A stretch of 20,499 nucleotides of DNA from WRAI01 sp031549605 (GCA_031549605.1 JAVBPM010000035.1:1-20499), one strand, 5' to 3'; shown: positions 4,265 to 13,253, counted from the stretch's first letter. The notes: generated by a model from the sequence alone, not told the origin. Made by a program: numbers and translations.

Positions 4265-5422
4265 TCAGGTCACGCGGTACAGAGAGCCAATGCGTGTGAT
4301 GTGTGCTTCTACCTTGATGTCCAGCTCTGCCTGTTGCACCGCTTGGCTCCAGTTGTCGACTAGCTTGTAGTACGCGTCCGGCTCGTCGGCGTGCAGCGCG
4401 CGCGCGAAGCCGAAGATGTCGCAGCCCTCGCGCCGGACAATGCGATCTACCGACGTCTGCATCTGGCGCCGCACCTCTGCCTGATACGCCTCGTCCATTT
4501 TTTTGAGTTCGGTCTCGTCCAGCTCGCGTTGCTCGCCGTCAATTTCCACGAGAAAGCCCCCCTGCTCCATCCGCAAGTGCAGCACCAGCCGCTCATTTTC
4601 GTAGCTGGCCCGCACCGAAACGCTGCGATCCAGCGTCTGCACTGAAATATTTGTCTGTTCATCCGAGCGCGCCACCACAATGTCCTGCCCGTCCTGCGAC
4701 AAAATCTGTGAAGCCGGCATACTCACCTCAAGCGGCACCATGCCCACATAGCTGCTGTCGCGAAACAACGCGCCGCCGCAAATTTTCAGGCTGTCGTTGC
4801 TGCCCTTACTCTCTTCAGCCTTGGGGTCACCCGTCTCCTTTCGCAACACCGGCAGCATAAAACTGTAGGGTTCTTCGTTTAACCCCACCATTAAATCCAG
4901 CCCGGTGCTGAGTTTTAGATAGCCCGCCTTTTCGTTCAGCCGCCCCAGCGTCTCCAGCGCCGCAATCGGATTAACGGCGTTGTTGACGCTGCTGATCATG
5001 GCGTCCTTGACATCGCCTTCAAAGGCAAAGATAAGCACACTCAGCCGGGTCTGGTAGAACCGCCCGTAAAAGCAGAGAACGTCCGACAGACTGTGCGACA
5101 ACACATCACGACTCAGCACCACCACGCGATTGCGCGACAAATCGAGGCGACGCGGCGTACTCAGCTGCGCGTTGTGGATGGCGTCAGCGACACTCTTGCC
5201 CTCGCTTTTCAGCACGTTGTCGATGGCACCCTGCGGCTCCTCGGGCGCGCCGCTGGTATCGCCGGGGTTAAAAATATTGAGATAAACAGTGTACCGACCC
5301 TCCTTAAAATCTATGGAAATGCCCTGAACGTATAGATTGTCGCTAATCTGGTGCATTGTGCAGCCGCACAGCGTCAACAAGAGGGCGGCTGCGACGGCGA
5401 CGGCGATTGTTCTGGTTGACAT
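4265..5422 (-). CDS. gerC: Spore germination lipoprotein GerC family (385 aa)
   Basis: The third subunit of a GerA-type germinant receptor, held on the outer face of the spore inner membrane by a lipid anchor. The signal peptide ends in a lipobox with Cys21 (LCGC) as the likely lipidated residue. The following IYVQGISIDF-like start (here NLYVQGISIDFKEGRYTVYL) and the RNRVVVLSRDVLSH segment match the N-terminal GerC domain. The second half (KICGGALFRDSSYVGMVPL onward) is the C-terminal domain, and the protein ends in an amphipathic helical region (GFARALHADEPDAYYKLVDNW). The length is usual for the family. The start has GGGGAAGGG upstream and overlaps gerB by 49 bases, so translation is coupled. 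Family members carry names such as GerAC, GerBC and GerKC; which germinant is sensed cannot be told. Confidence 0.9.
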   Translation of the reverse strand: MSTRTIAVAVAAALLLTLCGCTMHQISDNLYVQGISIDFKEGRYTVYLNIFNPGDTSGAPEEPQGAIDNVLKSEGKSVADAIHNAQLSTPRRLDLSRNRVVVLSRDVLSHSLSDVLCFYGRFYQTRLSVLIFAFEGDVKDAMISSVNNAVNPIAALETLGRLNEKAGYLKLSTGLDLMVGLNEEPYSFMLPVLRKETGDPKAEESKGSNDSLKICGGALFRDSSYVGMVPLEVSMPASQILSQDGQDIVVARSDEQTNISVQTLDRSVSVRASYENERLVLHLRMEQGGFLVEIDGEQRELDETELKKMDEAYQAEVRRQMQTSVDRIVRREGCDIFGFARALHADEPDAYYKLVDNWSQAVQQAELDIKVEAHITRIGSLYRVT

Positions 5423-6504
5423 GATCCCTTCCCCTTTCGCACGTAATGCAGCACCAGCGCCAGCAACGACACACCGAAGCCAAGCACATAAAACCCAATG
5501 GCCAGGTAGGACAGATGAACCTGCACAAGCTGCTGATGCTGACCATAGTCAATGACTGAGCTGACGCCATACAGCGCAACGCCCGTCACCGTGGCGGCCA
5601 CCTTGGTACTCACCTTTTTGAAAAACTCCCGTACCGCCAGCGCCACGCACAAAATAGCCACACCCGTCTGCATAATCAAGCCGGTCAGCCAAATGGCGGT
5701 GTGTACAATGTCCAACCGGAAGAAAAAGAGGTCATCCCGCAGCGCCGACAGCGTGTAAACGGGGTAAATCAGCAGCAGCAAAAAGCGCCCAAACACAGCA
5801 ATCATTAACAAGCCCATTACCGTGCTCAGCAAGAGGCTAAAGCCGGTGTAGGCTGCGACCGGCTTAAAAATCGGACCTTTGATATTGGGCAACAGCACAA
5901 ACAGCATCACAAGCGAAGCATTGCGCGCCGCACCGACGACAACATAGCGCTTCCACTGCGATAAATCGGGCTCAAACGGCAACAGCCTGTGGAAATCAGC
6001 CAGCTTCCACGTCAGCACCAACAGCAGCGCAAACGACAGCCAGATAACCACAACCAGCACCGTTGACGTGCGACCGATGGCCTCAATGCCGCTACACGCC
6101 ACAACAATACCGGTCACCAGAATCAGCAGCGAGATGAGCTCAATCGGCAGGTTTGGCTCGACCGAATTGGCAACAAAGGTGACAAACTGCGCGTTGTAGG
6201 CGCTGCTCGTCAACAAAAAGTAGCCAATCAGTGCCACCGCCACCAACGCCGCGACCGGCGTGCCCGCCGTGCGCCGCAACACCTGCAACACATTCTCCTC
6301 GGGCGCCGCCTTGTGCAGCAGCATCAGCGGCAGCAGCAGCACAAACACCAACAGGTTCTGCGCCACCATGTAGAGCACAAACGAAGCATTCAGCTCCTCA
6401 ACCGGTGCAAAGGCCAAACTGTCAACCACCAGCGCGCCCAACCGCGTGGTCAACAGCACACAAACCAGCTGCTTGCCACTGATGCGCTTCATGTTTTCAT
6501 TCAT
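5374..6504 (-). CDS. gerB: Spore germination permease GerB family (376 aa)
   Basis: An integral membrane subunit of the germinant receptor, a member of the APC amino-acid transporter superfamily, which binds the germinant. About ten hydrophobic segments run through the protein, starting with the ISGKQLVCVLLTTRLGALVV helix. The usual family features are visible: a helix break near PNLPIELISLLILVTGIVVACSG in the middle, and GRTSTVLVVVIWLSF after it. The start ATG overlaps the gerA stop by 4 bp (ATGA). The C-terminus (after VLHYVRKGKG) is a Ser/Pro/Gln-rich tail that exists because the frame continues 49 bases into gerC; the family usually ends near the last helix. Spore inner membrane location is family knowledge. 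Confidence 0.92.
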   Translation of the reverse strand: MNENMKRISGKQLVCVLLTTRLGALVVDSLAFAPVEELNASFVLYMVAQNLLVFVLLLPLMLLHKAAPEENVLQVLRRTAGTPVAALVAVALIGYFLLTSSAYNAQFVTFVANSVEPNLPIELISLLILVTGIVVACSGIEAIGRTSTVLVVVIWLSFALLLVLTWKLADFHRLLPFEPDLSQWKRYVVVGAARNASLVMLFVLLPNIKGPIFKPVAAYTGFSLLLSTVMGLLMIAVFGRFLLLLIYPVYTLSALRDDLFFFRLDIVHTAIWLTGLIMQTGVAILCVALAVREFFKKVSTKVAATVTGVALYGVSSVIDYGQHQQLVQVHLSYLAIGFYVLGFGVSLLALVLHYVRKGKGSCQPEQSPSPSQPPSC

Positions 6505-8024
6505 GGACTGTCACTGCTCCCCGTCATGTCTGTGGGCAACACACTGCCCTTGCTCAGCTCGCGCCAATTGGCACGGTAAAGCGTGTCGCGCTGCCCTTTC
6601 AAGTCAAAGGGCACCATCGGCGCCATAAACGGCACGCCAAACTCACCGACACTCGTCATGCCCATCAGCGTAATGACAAACAACATCGTAATGCCGTAAA
6701 TTCCCGCCAACCCGCCTGCAATGATATAAAACAACCGCATAACGCTCAGCGGTTCGTACATACCCGGCACGACAAAGCTGCCAACGGCGGTAATGGCGAC
6801 AATCAGCACCATTGGCGCCGTCAAGAGTCCCGCCTTGACAGCCGCATCGCCCAGTATCAGTGCACCGACAATGCTGACCGCGCCGCCAATGGCCTTGGGC
6901 ATCCGCACCCCCGCCTCGCGAATGATTTCAAAGATAATATGAATCATCAGCGCCTCGACCATCAGCGGAAAGGGCGTCTTGGCATCGCTACGCGCAATCA
7001 GCGTCAACAAGCTGTCGGGAAACAGGTCGGGGTGATAGGTGCCCATCGCCACATAGGTGCCGGGCAGCAGCAACGTAATGAAAAACGTGACAAACTTCAG
7101 CGTCCGCATAAACAGCCCATAGTAAGGCGGATAGGCGTAGTCGTCCACCGTCTGAAAATTCTCGTGAAACAGCTTGGGCACATACAGCGCCACCGGCGTG
7201 CCGTTGACCATAATGCCGACGCGGCCCTCACACAGCTTGCTGAGCAGCACGTCGGGTCGCTCCGTCTTGCCGACGGGGCGGTAAAACACCTTGGGCTTGC
7301 GCGTTAAAAAGGCGTTGAGGTGCGTGGCGTCCATCAGCAGCGGCATAGTAACGCTCTTGAGCCGCTCCTTGACCTGATCTACCAGGCCCGCCGGCGTAAT
7401 GCCGTCGAGGTAGACAATGGCCACACGCGTGCGGCTGCGCGCCCCTATGGTGACAAAATCAAAGTGCAGCCCATGGTCGGACATGCGGCGGCGCAGCATG
7501 GTGATATTGAGGTTCAGCACCTCGGTAAAGGCCTCCTTGCTGCCGTTGATGCTGACCTCATTTTCGCTCTCTGCCAGCCCGCGAAAGGGAAACCCCTGCA
7601 AGCCCATCATCAGGCAGTGGTCACTACCCTCGCACAGCAGCATTAAAAAGCCACCGCTCATCATGTCCAGCGCGCTGGGCAGACTGTCGATGTCAAAGCA
7701 GTCGGTCGTTGATATCACATTGGTCTGCAAATACTGCAGCAGCTTGCTGCCTGTCAGCTGCGTGTCGGGCAATGCCAGCAGCGGCGCAATGACCCCCATC
7801 GACACGACCTCCTTGGCCAGCATACCGTCCAGCGACACCATCGCCATGCCCTGCCCTGCCACGACCAACGGCCGCACCAGCAGCTCGCTCGAGTCGCGAT
7901 AGAGCGACTTGAGCAGCCCGATATTGTCGGCCAGCTTGTACTTAAACCGTTGCGGCACATCAGGTGTCAAAGTCTCCGGCTTTACAGTCTCGGGCTCCAT
8001 TTTTTGCAAAAGCTTCTTAAACAT
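6501..8024 (-). CDS. gerA: Spore germination protein GerA family (507 aa)
   Basis: The A subunit of the germinant receptor, which recent family work links to ion channel activity in the spore inner membrane. A soluble N-terminal region (residues 1-290) includes the DCFDIDSLPSALDMMSGG and KEAFTEVLNLNITMLRRRM segments. The membrane domain follows, with typical GerA signatures such as KLCEGRVGIMVNGTPVAL and MVEALMIHIIFEIIREAGVR with MPKAIGGAVSIVGALILGDAAV. The chosen start, ATG 8024, has GGGGG a few bases upstream; a TTG at 8045 is in frame but lacks a ribosome site. The length is within the family range. First gene of the operon, behind a sigma-G-like promoter, so it is expected to be made only in the forespore. 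Confidence 0.95.
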   Translation of the reverse strand: MFKKLLQKMEPETVKPETLTPDVPQRFKYKLADNIGLLKSLYRDSSELLVRPLVVAGQGMAMVSLDGMLAKEVVSMGVIAPLLALPDTQLTGSKLLQYLQTNVISTTDCFDIDSLPSALDMMSGGFLMLLCEGSDHCLMMGLQGFPFRGLAESENEVSINGSKEAFTEVLNLNITMLRRRMSDHGLHFDFVTIGARSRTRVAIVYLDGITPAGLVDQVKERLKSVTMPLLMDATHLNAFLTRKPKVFYRPVGKTERPDVLLSKLCEGRVGIMVNGTPVALYVPKLFHENFQTVDDYAYPPYYGLFMRTLKFVTFFITLLLPGTYVAMGTYHPDLFPDSLLTLIARSDAKTPFPLMVEALMIHIIFEIIREAGVRMPKAIGGAVSIVGALILGDAAVKAGLLTAPMVLIVAITAVGSFVVPGMYEPLSVMRLFYIIAGGLAGIYGITMLFVITLMGMTSVGEFGVPFMAPMVPFDLKGQRDTLYRANWRELSKGSVLPTDMTGSSDSP

Positions 8025-8070
8025 ACATACCCCCACAACCGCCAACAGCCTGCGGTTTGACGCTTGCCGC

Positions 8071-8100
8071 TAGTATGCCCTGCCCCGTTACCGTCTATGT
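8071..8100 (-). promoter_or_regulatory. Sigma-G-type forespore promoter of gerABC
   Basis: On the minus strand a -10 CATACTA (8071-8077) matches the sigma-G consensus CATRHTA fully. It stands 18 bases from a -35 ACATA (8096-8100), one mismatch from GHATR. Transcription would begin about 40 bases before the gerA start. Known gerA-type operons are sigma-G controlled, which supports the call. Confidence 0.65.
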
Positions 8101-8147
8101 GTCTGCATTTTGCCGAAACTGTTCACAATTTGTTTACACAATGACGA

Positions 8148-8176
8148 TTGACGCGCCACCCATTTGTGTGGATAAT
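8148..8176 (+). promoter_or_regulatory. Sigma-A promoter of the efflux-tetR operon
   Basis: TTGACG (8148-8153) and GATAAT (8171-8176) are separated by 17 bases, each one mismatch from consensus. The predicted start near 8183 falls inside the 22-bp TetR-type palindrome, so bound repressor would block transcription. Intergenic space 8046-8147 otherwise holds only the gerA promoter. Confidence 0.75.
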
Positions 8177-8179
8177 AGT

Positions 8180-8201
8180 ACCGACCGACCAGTCGGTCGG
8201 T
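8180..8201. promoter_or_regulatory. TetR-family operator palindrome
   Basis: ACCGACCGAC and GTCGGTCGGT form a perfect 10-bp inverted repeat around CA. GACCGACC/GGTCGGTC half-sites are a common form of TetR-family operators. It begins four bases after the -10 of the efflux promoter. The repressor is most likely the TetR protein encoded at the end of the same operon, giving feedback control. Confidence 0.85.
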
Positions 8202-8267
8202 TTTAGGCAACGGTCGGCGCTAAGGCTCTTGCCTCTTATCCATCACACATTAAAAAGGAGAAAGCCC

Positions 8268-11200
8268 ATGTTTCCAAAATTTAGTGTACGCCGTCCGTAC
8301 ACCATCATCGTGGCCATTGTACTGGTCCTTGCGCTGGGTGTTGTCACCCTGACGCGCATGAAAACCAGCCTCATTCCCGACATGAACCTGCCCTACGCCA
8401 TCGTGCTGGCCGTCGACCCCGGCGCCTCGCCCGAGGAGGTTGAGCTGCAGGTCACAACCCCCATCGAAGAATCGCTGTCAACACTGTCCAACCTCAAAAT
8501 GCTGTCCAGCCGCTCGATGGACAACATCAGCATGGTGACCATGGAGTTCACCGATACCACCAACATGGACAGCGCACTCATCGAAATCCGCGAAAAGCTG
8601 AGCATGGCGCAAAACAGCCTGCCCGACAGCGTCGCGTCCCCCACCATCCTCAAAATTAACCCCAATATGATGCCGGTCATGGCGCTCAGCGTCAGCTATA
8701 CCGACACCGAGGATCTGGGCGAAATCTCACAGCGCATTACCAACGACATCCTGCCCCAGCTGCAAAGCGTTGAGGGCGTCGCCAGTGCGACGGGCGCCGG
8801 ACTGATTGAGCGCGCCGTGCACGTTGTCATCAGTGACGAGAAAATCAACGCGCTGACCAAGCAAATCACCGACGCCATGACCGCGCAAATGCAGCAGCAA
8901 ATGCAGCAGGCCGCCGAAGCGCTGACCCAGCAAATGGTCGCCAGCGGTGATGCGGTGCTGCAGGCCGACGGTACGCTGGTCGGCCGCGACGGCCAACCCA
9001 TCGACATCATGAAGCTGGTGCAAGAGCAGATGAGCGGCGACCAAGAGGGTCAAACCGGCGACCAAGCCGGCGAGCAGACGCTTGACCTCAAAAGCCAGCT
9101 CAGCCGTGACACCATCGTCAAGCTGCTGCAAGCCAACAACTTTAATATGCCCAACGGCACCATTGCCGACGGCGACAAATCCTACCTCGTACGCACCGGT
9201 GACAAAATGACCAGCTACGAGCAGGTGCGCGATATGCCGCTGATGAAAATCGGCGACATGGACATCAAGCTGTCCGACGTTGCCGACGTCGCGCTGACCG
9301 ACAACAGCAAAGACACCTTTGCCATGGTCAACGGCAGCCGCTCGGTTATGATGACCCTGCAAGCCGCCAGCGAATACTCCACCAGCGAGGTCACGCACGC
9401 CGTCCACGACCGCATCGCCGAGCTCAAAGCCGACGACCCCAACCTCAAGGTCGACGTGCTGATGGACCAGGGCGAATACGTCGACATCGTCGTCGACTCG
9501 GTGCTCAGCAACCTGCTCATCGGCGGTCTGCTGGCCATCCTCATTCTCTTTATCTTCCTGCACGACTTCAAGCTGACCATTGTCATCGCGCTGTCCATTC
9601 CGCTCAGCGTCATGGTGGCACTGGTGGGCATGTACTTCTCCGGCGTGTCGATGAACATCATCTCGATGTCAGGTCTGGCGCTGGGCGTCGGTATGCTGGT
9701 CGACAACAGCGTTGTTGTTATTGAAAATATCTACCGAATGCGAAACGAGGGCTTACCCGCTCGCAAGGCGGCCGTCCACGGCGCCAAGCAGGTCACCGGC
9801 GCGATTTTCGCCTCCACGCTGACAACCATCGGCGTCTTTGCGCCCATCATCTTTGTGCAGGGCATCACACGCCAGCTCTTCGCCGACATGGCGCTGACCA
9901 TCGCCTACTCGCTGCTGGCCAGCCTGTTGGTGTCGCTGACCTTCGTGCCCATGATTACCTCGGGCGCGCTGCGCAACCAAAAGGAAAAGAAGCACGCCAT
10001 TCTCGACGCGACGCAGCGCGGCTACGCCAAGGCCATGCGTTGGGTGCTCAAGCACAAGCTAATCACCGTCTGCATCCCGCTGGTTTTACTCATAGTCACC
10101 GGCCTGTTTGTCGTCAAGCAGGGCGCGTCGTTCATGCCCACCATGGAGTCGCCGCAGATGAACATTACCCTGGAAATGCCCGACGGCGCCACGTTTGAAG
10201 AAGCCACCGCCACCGCCGAGGAGGCCATGAAGCGCATCGGCACCATTGAAAACGTAGAGACCGTCGGCGGCACCATGGGCGGCCAGATGGCCATGATGGG
10301 CTCGATGGTCGGCATCTCGGGCCGCGGCGGCAGCTATGACCAGTTCACCGTCTACGTGCTGCTTGACGACACAAAGAATATTGACAACGACTTTATCGGC
10401 AAGGAAATCGAGCGGCTGACCGCCGACCTTGACTGCGAGGTGCAGGTCACCAGCGAGAGCGACCAGATGTCGATGCTGACCGGCCCGCCCGTCAACGTGC
10501 GCATCACCGGCATTGAGATTGACCAAATGCGCAAAATCAGCGACGACGTCACCGCCCTGATGACCCAAAACGCCGACCTGACCGAGATTCAATCGGGCTT
10601 TGAGGAGGGCGAAGGCACGCCCGAGCTGCGCATCATGGTCGACAAGCAAAAGAGCATGGCCGTCGGTCTGTCCGTCGCGCAGGTCTATATGCAGGTCGCC
10701 GAGCTAATGAGCACCGACGAGGACGCCACCACCATCATTGAAAACGGCGAGGCGCTGCTGGTCAGCGTCGCTGACCGCGCCGCGACCGATGTCGGCAAAT
10801 CCGATATCGAAAAGCTCAAGCTGACCTCCCCGACCGGCGGCACGGTAGCACTCACCGACGTGGCCACCATCTCCGAGGCGCCGGGCGTCGGCACCATCAA
10901 CCACGAACGCAGCTCACGCGTCAGCTACGTGCAGGCCAAGCCGGTTGAGGGCAAGAATGTCAAGCTGGTCAACGACGAGCTGGCCAAGCAGCTGGACGAG
11001 TATCGCAAGACGCTGCCCGCCGGCTACACGCTGACACTCGAGGGTGAAAACGCCGCGATTAACAGCACCTTCGACGACTTGTTCCTGCTGATGGCGCTGG
11101 CCGTTCTGATTATCTTCTGCATCATGGTCGCACAGTTCCAGTCGTTCAAAGCGCCCTTCATCGTGCTGTTCACCATTCCGCTCGCGTTCACCGGCGCGTT

Positions 11201-11627
11201 TGCCGCGCTGCTGCTGTTCGGCATGGAAATCAGCGTTGTCGCCATGGTCGGCCTTGTGCTGCTGGCCGGCGTTGTCGTCAACAACGGCATCGTGCTGGTC
11301 GACTATATCAACATTCTGCGCCACAGCGGCATGAGCAAGGAAGACGCGATAATCCAGGCCGGTCAGACGCGTATGCGCCCCATTCTGATCACCGCGCTGA
11401 CCACCATCATCGCCATGAGCACCATGATGTTTGGCATGGGCACCGGCACCGCTATGGTGCAGCCGATGGCCATCACCAGCGTCGGCGGTCTGCTCTACGC
11501 CACACTGATGACGCTCTTCATCGTACCCGCCATCTACGCCGGTTTCTTCCGCAAGGAAAAGCTCAAGACCTTCGACATTGAAGAGGTCGACGAGGAAATC
11601 AAGAACCTGGTGGACGACCATGTCTGA
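8268..11627 (+). CDS. RND-family multidrug/lipid efflux transporter (1119 aa)
   Basis: A proton-driven inner-membrane pump of the AcrB/HAE-1 superfamily, of the Gram-positive type seen in SwrC. Start ATG 8268 has AAGGAG upstream; an in-frame ATG at 8148 lies within the promoter and is rejected. The family layout is complete: helix 1, a first porter loop (DPGASPEEVELQVTTPIEE), helices 2-6 with GVGMLVDNSVVVIENIYRM at about residue 473, helix 7, the second porter loop, and helices 8-12 with VVVNNGIVLVDYINILR and RMRPILITALTTI. The Asp-Asn pair at 478-479 replaces the Asp-Asp of AcrB, as is usual in this branch. A Gln/Met-rich, helical insert lies at about residues 200-280. No adaptor or outer-membrane partner is encoded here. 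The substrate is unknown. The downstream tetR overlaps by 8 bp. Confidence 0.93.
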   Translation: MFPKFSVRRPYTIIVAIVLVLALGVVTLTRMKTSLIPDMNLPYAIVLAVDPGASPEEVELQVTTPIEESLSTLSNLKMLSSRSMDNISMVTMEFTDTTNMDSALIEIREKLSMAQNSLPDSVASPTILKINPNMMPVMALSVSYTDTEDLGEISQRITNDILPQLQSVEGVASATGAGLIERAVHVVISDEKINALTKQITDAMTAQMQQQMQQAAEALTQQMVASGDAVLQADGTLVGRDGQPIDIMKLVQEQMSGDQEGQTGDQAGEQTLDLKSQLSRDTIVKLLQANNFNMPNGTIADGDKSYLVRTGDKMTSYEQVRDMPLMKIGDMDIKLSDVADVALTDNSKDTFAMVNGSRSVMMTLQAASEYSTSEVTHAVHDRIAELKADDPNLKVDVLMDQGEYVDIVVDSVLSNLLIGGLLAILILFIFLHDFKLTIVIALSIPLSVMVALVGMYFSGVSMNIISMSGLALGVGMLVDNSVVVIENIYRMRNEGLPARKAAVHGAKQVTGAIFASTLTTIGVFAPIIFVQGITRQLFADMALTIAYSLLASLLVSLTFVPMITSGALRNQKEKKHAILDATQRGYAKAMRWVLKHKLITVCIPLVLLIVTGLFVVKQGASFMPTMESPQMNITLEMPDGATFEEATATAEEAMKRIGTIENVETVGGTMGGQMAMMGSMVGISGRGGSYDQFTVYVLLDDTKNIDNDFIGKEIERLTADLDCEVQVTSESDQMSMLTGPPVNVRITGIEIDQMRKISDDVTALMTQNADLTEIQSGFEEGEGTPELRIMVDKQKSMAVGLSVAQVYMQVAELMSTDEDATTIIENGEALLVSVADRAATDVGKSDIEKLKLTSPTGGTVALTDVATISEAPGVGTINHERSSRVSYVQAKPVEGKNVKLVNDELAKQLDEYRKTLPAGYTLTLEGENAAINSTFDDLFLLMALAVLIIFCIMVAQFQSFKAPFIVLFTIPLAFTGAFAALLLFGMEISVVAMVGLVLLAGVVVNNGIVLVDYINILRHSGMSKEDAIIQAGQTRMRPILITALTTIIAMSTMMFGMGTGTAMVQPMAITSVGGLLYATLMTLFIVPAIYAGFFRKEKLKTFDIEEVDEEIKNLVDDHV

Positions 11628-12210
11628 CGCCAAGAAACTGGCGGCCTACGAAGCGGTACTCGCCCTCATTTCTGAGGGCGTACCGCCCGCGGAAATCAAG
11701 GTGGCTGACGTGGCCGCGCGCGCCGGCATCGGCAAGGGCACGGTCTACGAGTTCACCGACTCCAAAGAACAGCTCATCGCCGACGCCATGCTCTACGCCA
11801 TGGGGCAAGCGCTTAGCCAGTTTGAGGAACGACTGGCTAAGCACACCGACTACCACGCCAAGCTTCATGCCATGGTGCGGCTAATCCTCGAGTTTGTCCA
11901 GCACAACATCCCGCTGGCCCAGCAACTGCTGATGGCCGGCAATACCTGCGGCCTCCAGTTTGAAACGCTGCGCCGCGACACCGCGCTGTCGGCCGGCTAC
12001 GAGCGGCTGGTCGACAACATCGTCGCGATGGGCCTTGCCGAGGGCAAGCTAACCCGTCGCCAGCACCCGTTCATACAGCGCTCGGCCGCCTACGGCATCG
12101 CCGTCCAGTGCATTCTGTTTACCATGGACCGCGACGTGTTATACGCCTCGCTGAGCGAGGACGAGGTAGTCGCCATGGTGTGCGAAATATTTCAAAAAAC
12201 CATAACCTGA
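11620..12210 (+). CDS. TetR-family transcriptional repressor (196 aa)
   Basis: Residues 8-55 are a TetR_N helix-turn-helix domain: KLAAYEAVLALISEG, IKVADVAARAGIGKGTVYEF with the recognition helix, then DSKEQLIADAMLYAM. The rest is an all-helical ligand-binding and dimerisation domain typical in length, without a recognisable effector subgroup. The start ATG 11620 lies inside the last codons of the pump gene (8-bp overlap), so translation is coupled; an ATG at 11578 is in frame but deep inside the pump gene. The only strong TetR-type palindrome in view overlaps the pump promoter, so this protein probably represses the pump and itself and is released by a pump substrate. A strong terminator follows directly. 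Confidence 0.93.
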   Translation: MSDAKKLAAYEAVLALISEGVPPAEIKVADVAARAGIGKGTVYEFTDSKEQLIADAMLYAMGQALSQFEERLAKHTDYHAKLHAMVRLILEFVQHNIPLAQQLLMAGNTCGLQFETLRRDTALSAGYERLVDNIVAMGLAEGKLTRRQHPFIQRSAAYGIAVQCILFTMDRDVLYASLSEDEVVAMVCEIFQKTIT

Positions 12211-12213
12211 GCC

Positions 12214-12250
12214 AACAAGGGAGAACGTCGTCGTTCTCCCTTGTTTCTTA
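12214..12250 (+). terminator. Rho-independent terminator after tetR
   Basis: A perfect 14-bp stem AACAAGGGAGAACG / CGTTCTCCCTTGTT with a TCGT loop begins three bases after the tetR stop and is followed by TCTTATC. It ends ten bases before the -35 of the next promoter. Confidence 0.92.
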
Positions 12251-12259
12251 TCACTTTTA

Positions 12260-12288
12260 TTGACACTGCACCCGAAAAACGGTATACT
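12260..12288 (+). promoter_or_regulatory. Sigma-A promoter of the small membrane-protein pair
   Basis: Perfect TTGACA (12260-12265), 17-base spacer, TATACT (12283-12288). The start of transcription would be near 12295, about 20 bases before the ATG at 12316. Confidence 0.85.
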
Positions 12289-12315
12289 AAACCATACGGT
12301 TGCGAGGTGATGTCA

Positions 12316-12843
12316 ATGAAACGCAAGGTTCGGAACCTATCGCCGCTGGAAATCGTCTGTATATTGGTGATTTTGTTTTCACTTGCCGCGTATGGCCTGC
12401 CGTCTCTGCTCAAGGTCGCCAGCGGCGCCGACGTATCGACGGAGCAAACCAAGGTGCTGCAGCTGGCCAAAATGATACCCACGCTGTTCGACAGCGACCT
12501 CATCCGCATCGCACCCGACGCCGAGCTATCGCAGCCCTACGCCGAAATCAACATCTGGCGCCTGCGCGACGACTGTCTGCAATTTTCCGGCGGTCAGGAC
12601 ATCTTCCAGCTCAGGCAATCTGACGGCACATGGCAGCCCGGCTTCTCCGGCTATCGCACGGCCGAATCGCCCGCCGGCGAACTGCTGTCAACGCTGCAAC
12701 CCATCACCCAGCACTACCTCTCAACATACCGGCTGGTGCGCATCGGCCTTACCCGCGACGGCAGCCTGCTGTTTGTGCAGGGCTGCTACAGCCGCTTCGA
12801 CAACCGGCCCGACGAGCTGATTTACGGCACTGTACCCGTCTAA
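12316..12843 (+). CDS. Membrane-anchored extracytoplasmic protein of unknown function (175 aa)
   Basis: The start is ATG 12316, six bases after GAGGTG; an ATG at 12310 lies too close to that site. A short basic N-terminus (MKRKVRNLSPLEI) precedes one hydrophobic helix (VCILVILFSLAAYGLPSLL, about residues 14-32), after which the chain is soluble, so it is probably anchored with the C-terminal domain outside. The domain has a helical part (TEQTKVLQLAKMIPTLFDSD) followed by beta-rich sequence (YAEINIWRLRDDCLQFSGG; LVRIGLTRDGSLLFVQGCYS) with two Cys that could pair. I do not recognise a family. It has its own strong promoter and is followed after 23 bases by the 128-aa membrane protein. Confidence 0.85.
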   Translation: MKRKVRNLSPLEIVCILVILFSLAAYGLPSLLKVASGADVSTEQTKVLQLAKMIPTLFDSDLIRIAPDAELSQPYAEINIWRLRDDCLQFSGGQDIFQLRQSDGTWQPGFSGYRTAESPAGELLSTLQPITQHYLSTYRLVRIGLTRDGSLLFVQGCYSRFDNRPDELIYGTVPV

Positions 12844-12866
12844 TTTTTACACAAGGAGCGCTTAAC

Positions 12867-13253
12867 ATGGTTGTATTTGCTTGGATTGGAAGTCTGTCTC
12901 TGCTCATCATCAACGCGCTCTATATCTTACTTGTGCTTGGCTTTCCCTACGGCGACTTTGTCAACAACGGTAAAGAAAAGGTGCTGTCAACGCGCTCGCG
13001 CCTCATCCACGTCGGACTCATCCTCGTGCAGCTGGGCGCCATTCTCGTGCTGCTGCACCTCGGCCACGTCCGCGCATTGCCGTTCTCGGTCTCGCTTGTC
13101 CACACGCTGTGCTATATCTTCGCCAGCCTGATGACACTTGAAGCCGTCAGCAACTTTGTCTCGACCAGCAAAAAAGAGAAGGTCTACATGACCACGCTGT
13201 CGGTCATTTCGGCCGCCTGTCTCTGGCTTTCCGCCATCTCCGCCATCGGCTAA
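12867..13253 (+). CDS. Four-TM integral membrane protein of unknown function (128 aa)
   Basis: ATG 12867 has ACAAGGAGCG seven bases upstream. Four hydrophobic segments are visible: WIGSLSLLIINALYILLVLG (about residues 6-25), LIHVGLILVQLGAILVLLHL (about 46-65), FSVSLVHTLCYIFASLMTLE (about 72-91) and MTTLSVISAACLWLSAISAI near the C-terminus. The loop FPYGDFVNNGKEKVLSTRSR between helices 1 and 2 is polar and basic, and the loop STSKKEK after helix 3 is basic too, which suggests both face the cytoplasm. No catalytic motif or known family is recognised. It probably shares a transcript with the 175-aa membrane-anchored protein. The gene ends only eight bases before the next strong promoter. Confidence 0.85.
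   Translation: MVVFAWIGSLSLLIINALYILLVLGFPYGDFVNNGKEKVLSTRSRLIHVGLILVQLGAILVLLHLGHVRALPFSVSLVHTLCYIFASLMTLEAVSNFVSTSKKEKVYMTTLSVISAACLWLSAISAIG

Noticed and set aside
8148..8267. N-terminal extension of the efflux protein from ATG-like codons at 8148
   Set aside because: It would translate through the -35, -10 and operator; the ATG at 8268 has a strong ribosome site and the family's normal N-terminus.
8727..9563. Long antisense frames inside the efflux gene (also 10086-10649 and 10914-11633)
   Set aside because: They are shadows of the GC-rich third-position pattern of the pump gene, have low-complexity His/Val/Asp-rich translations and no ribosome sites.
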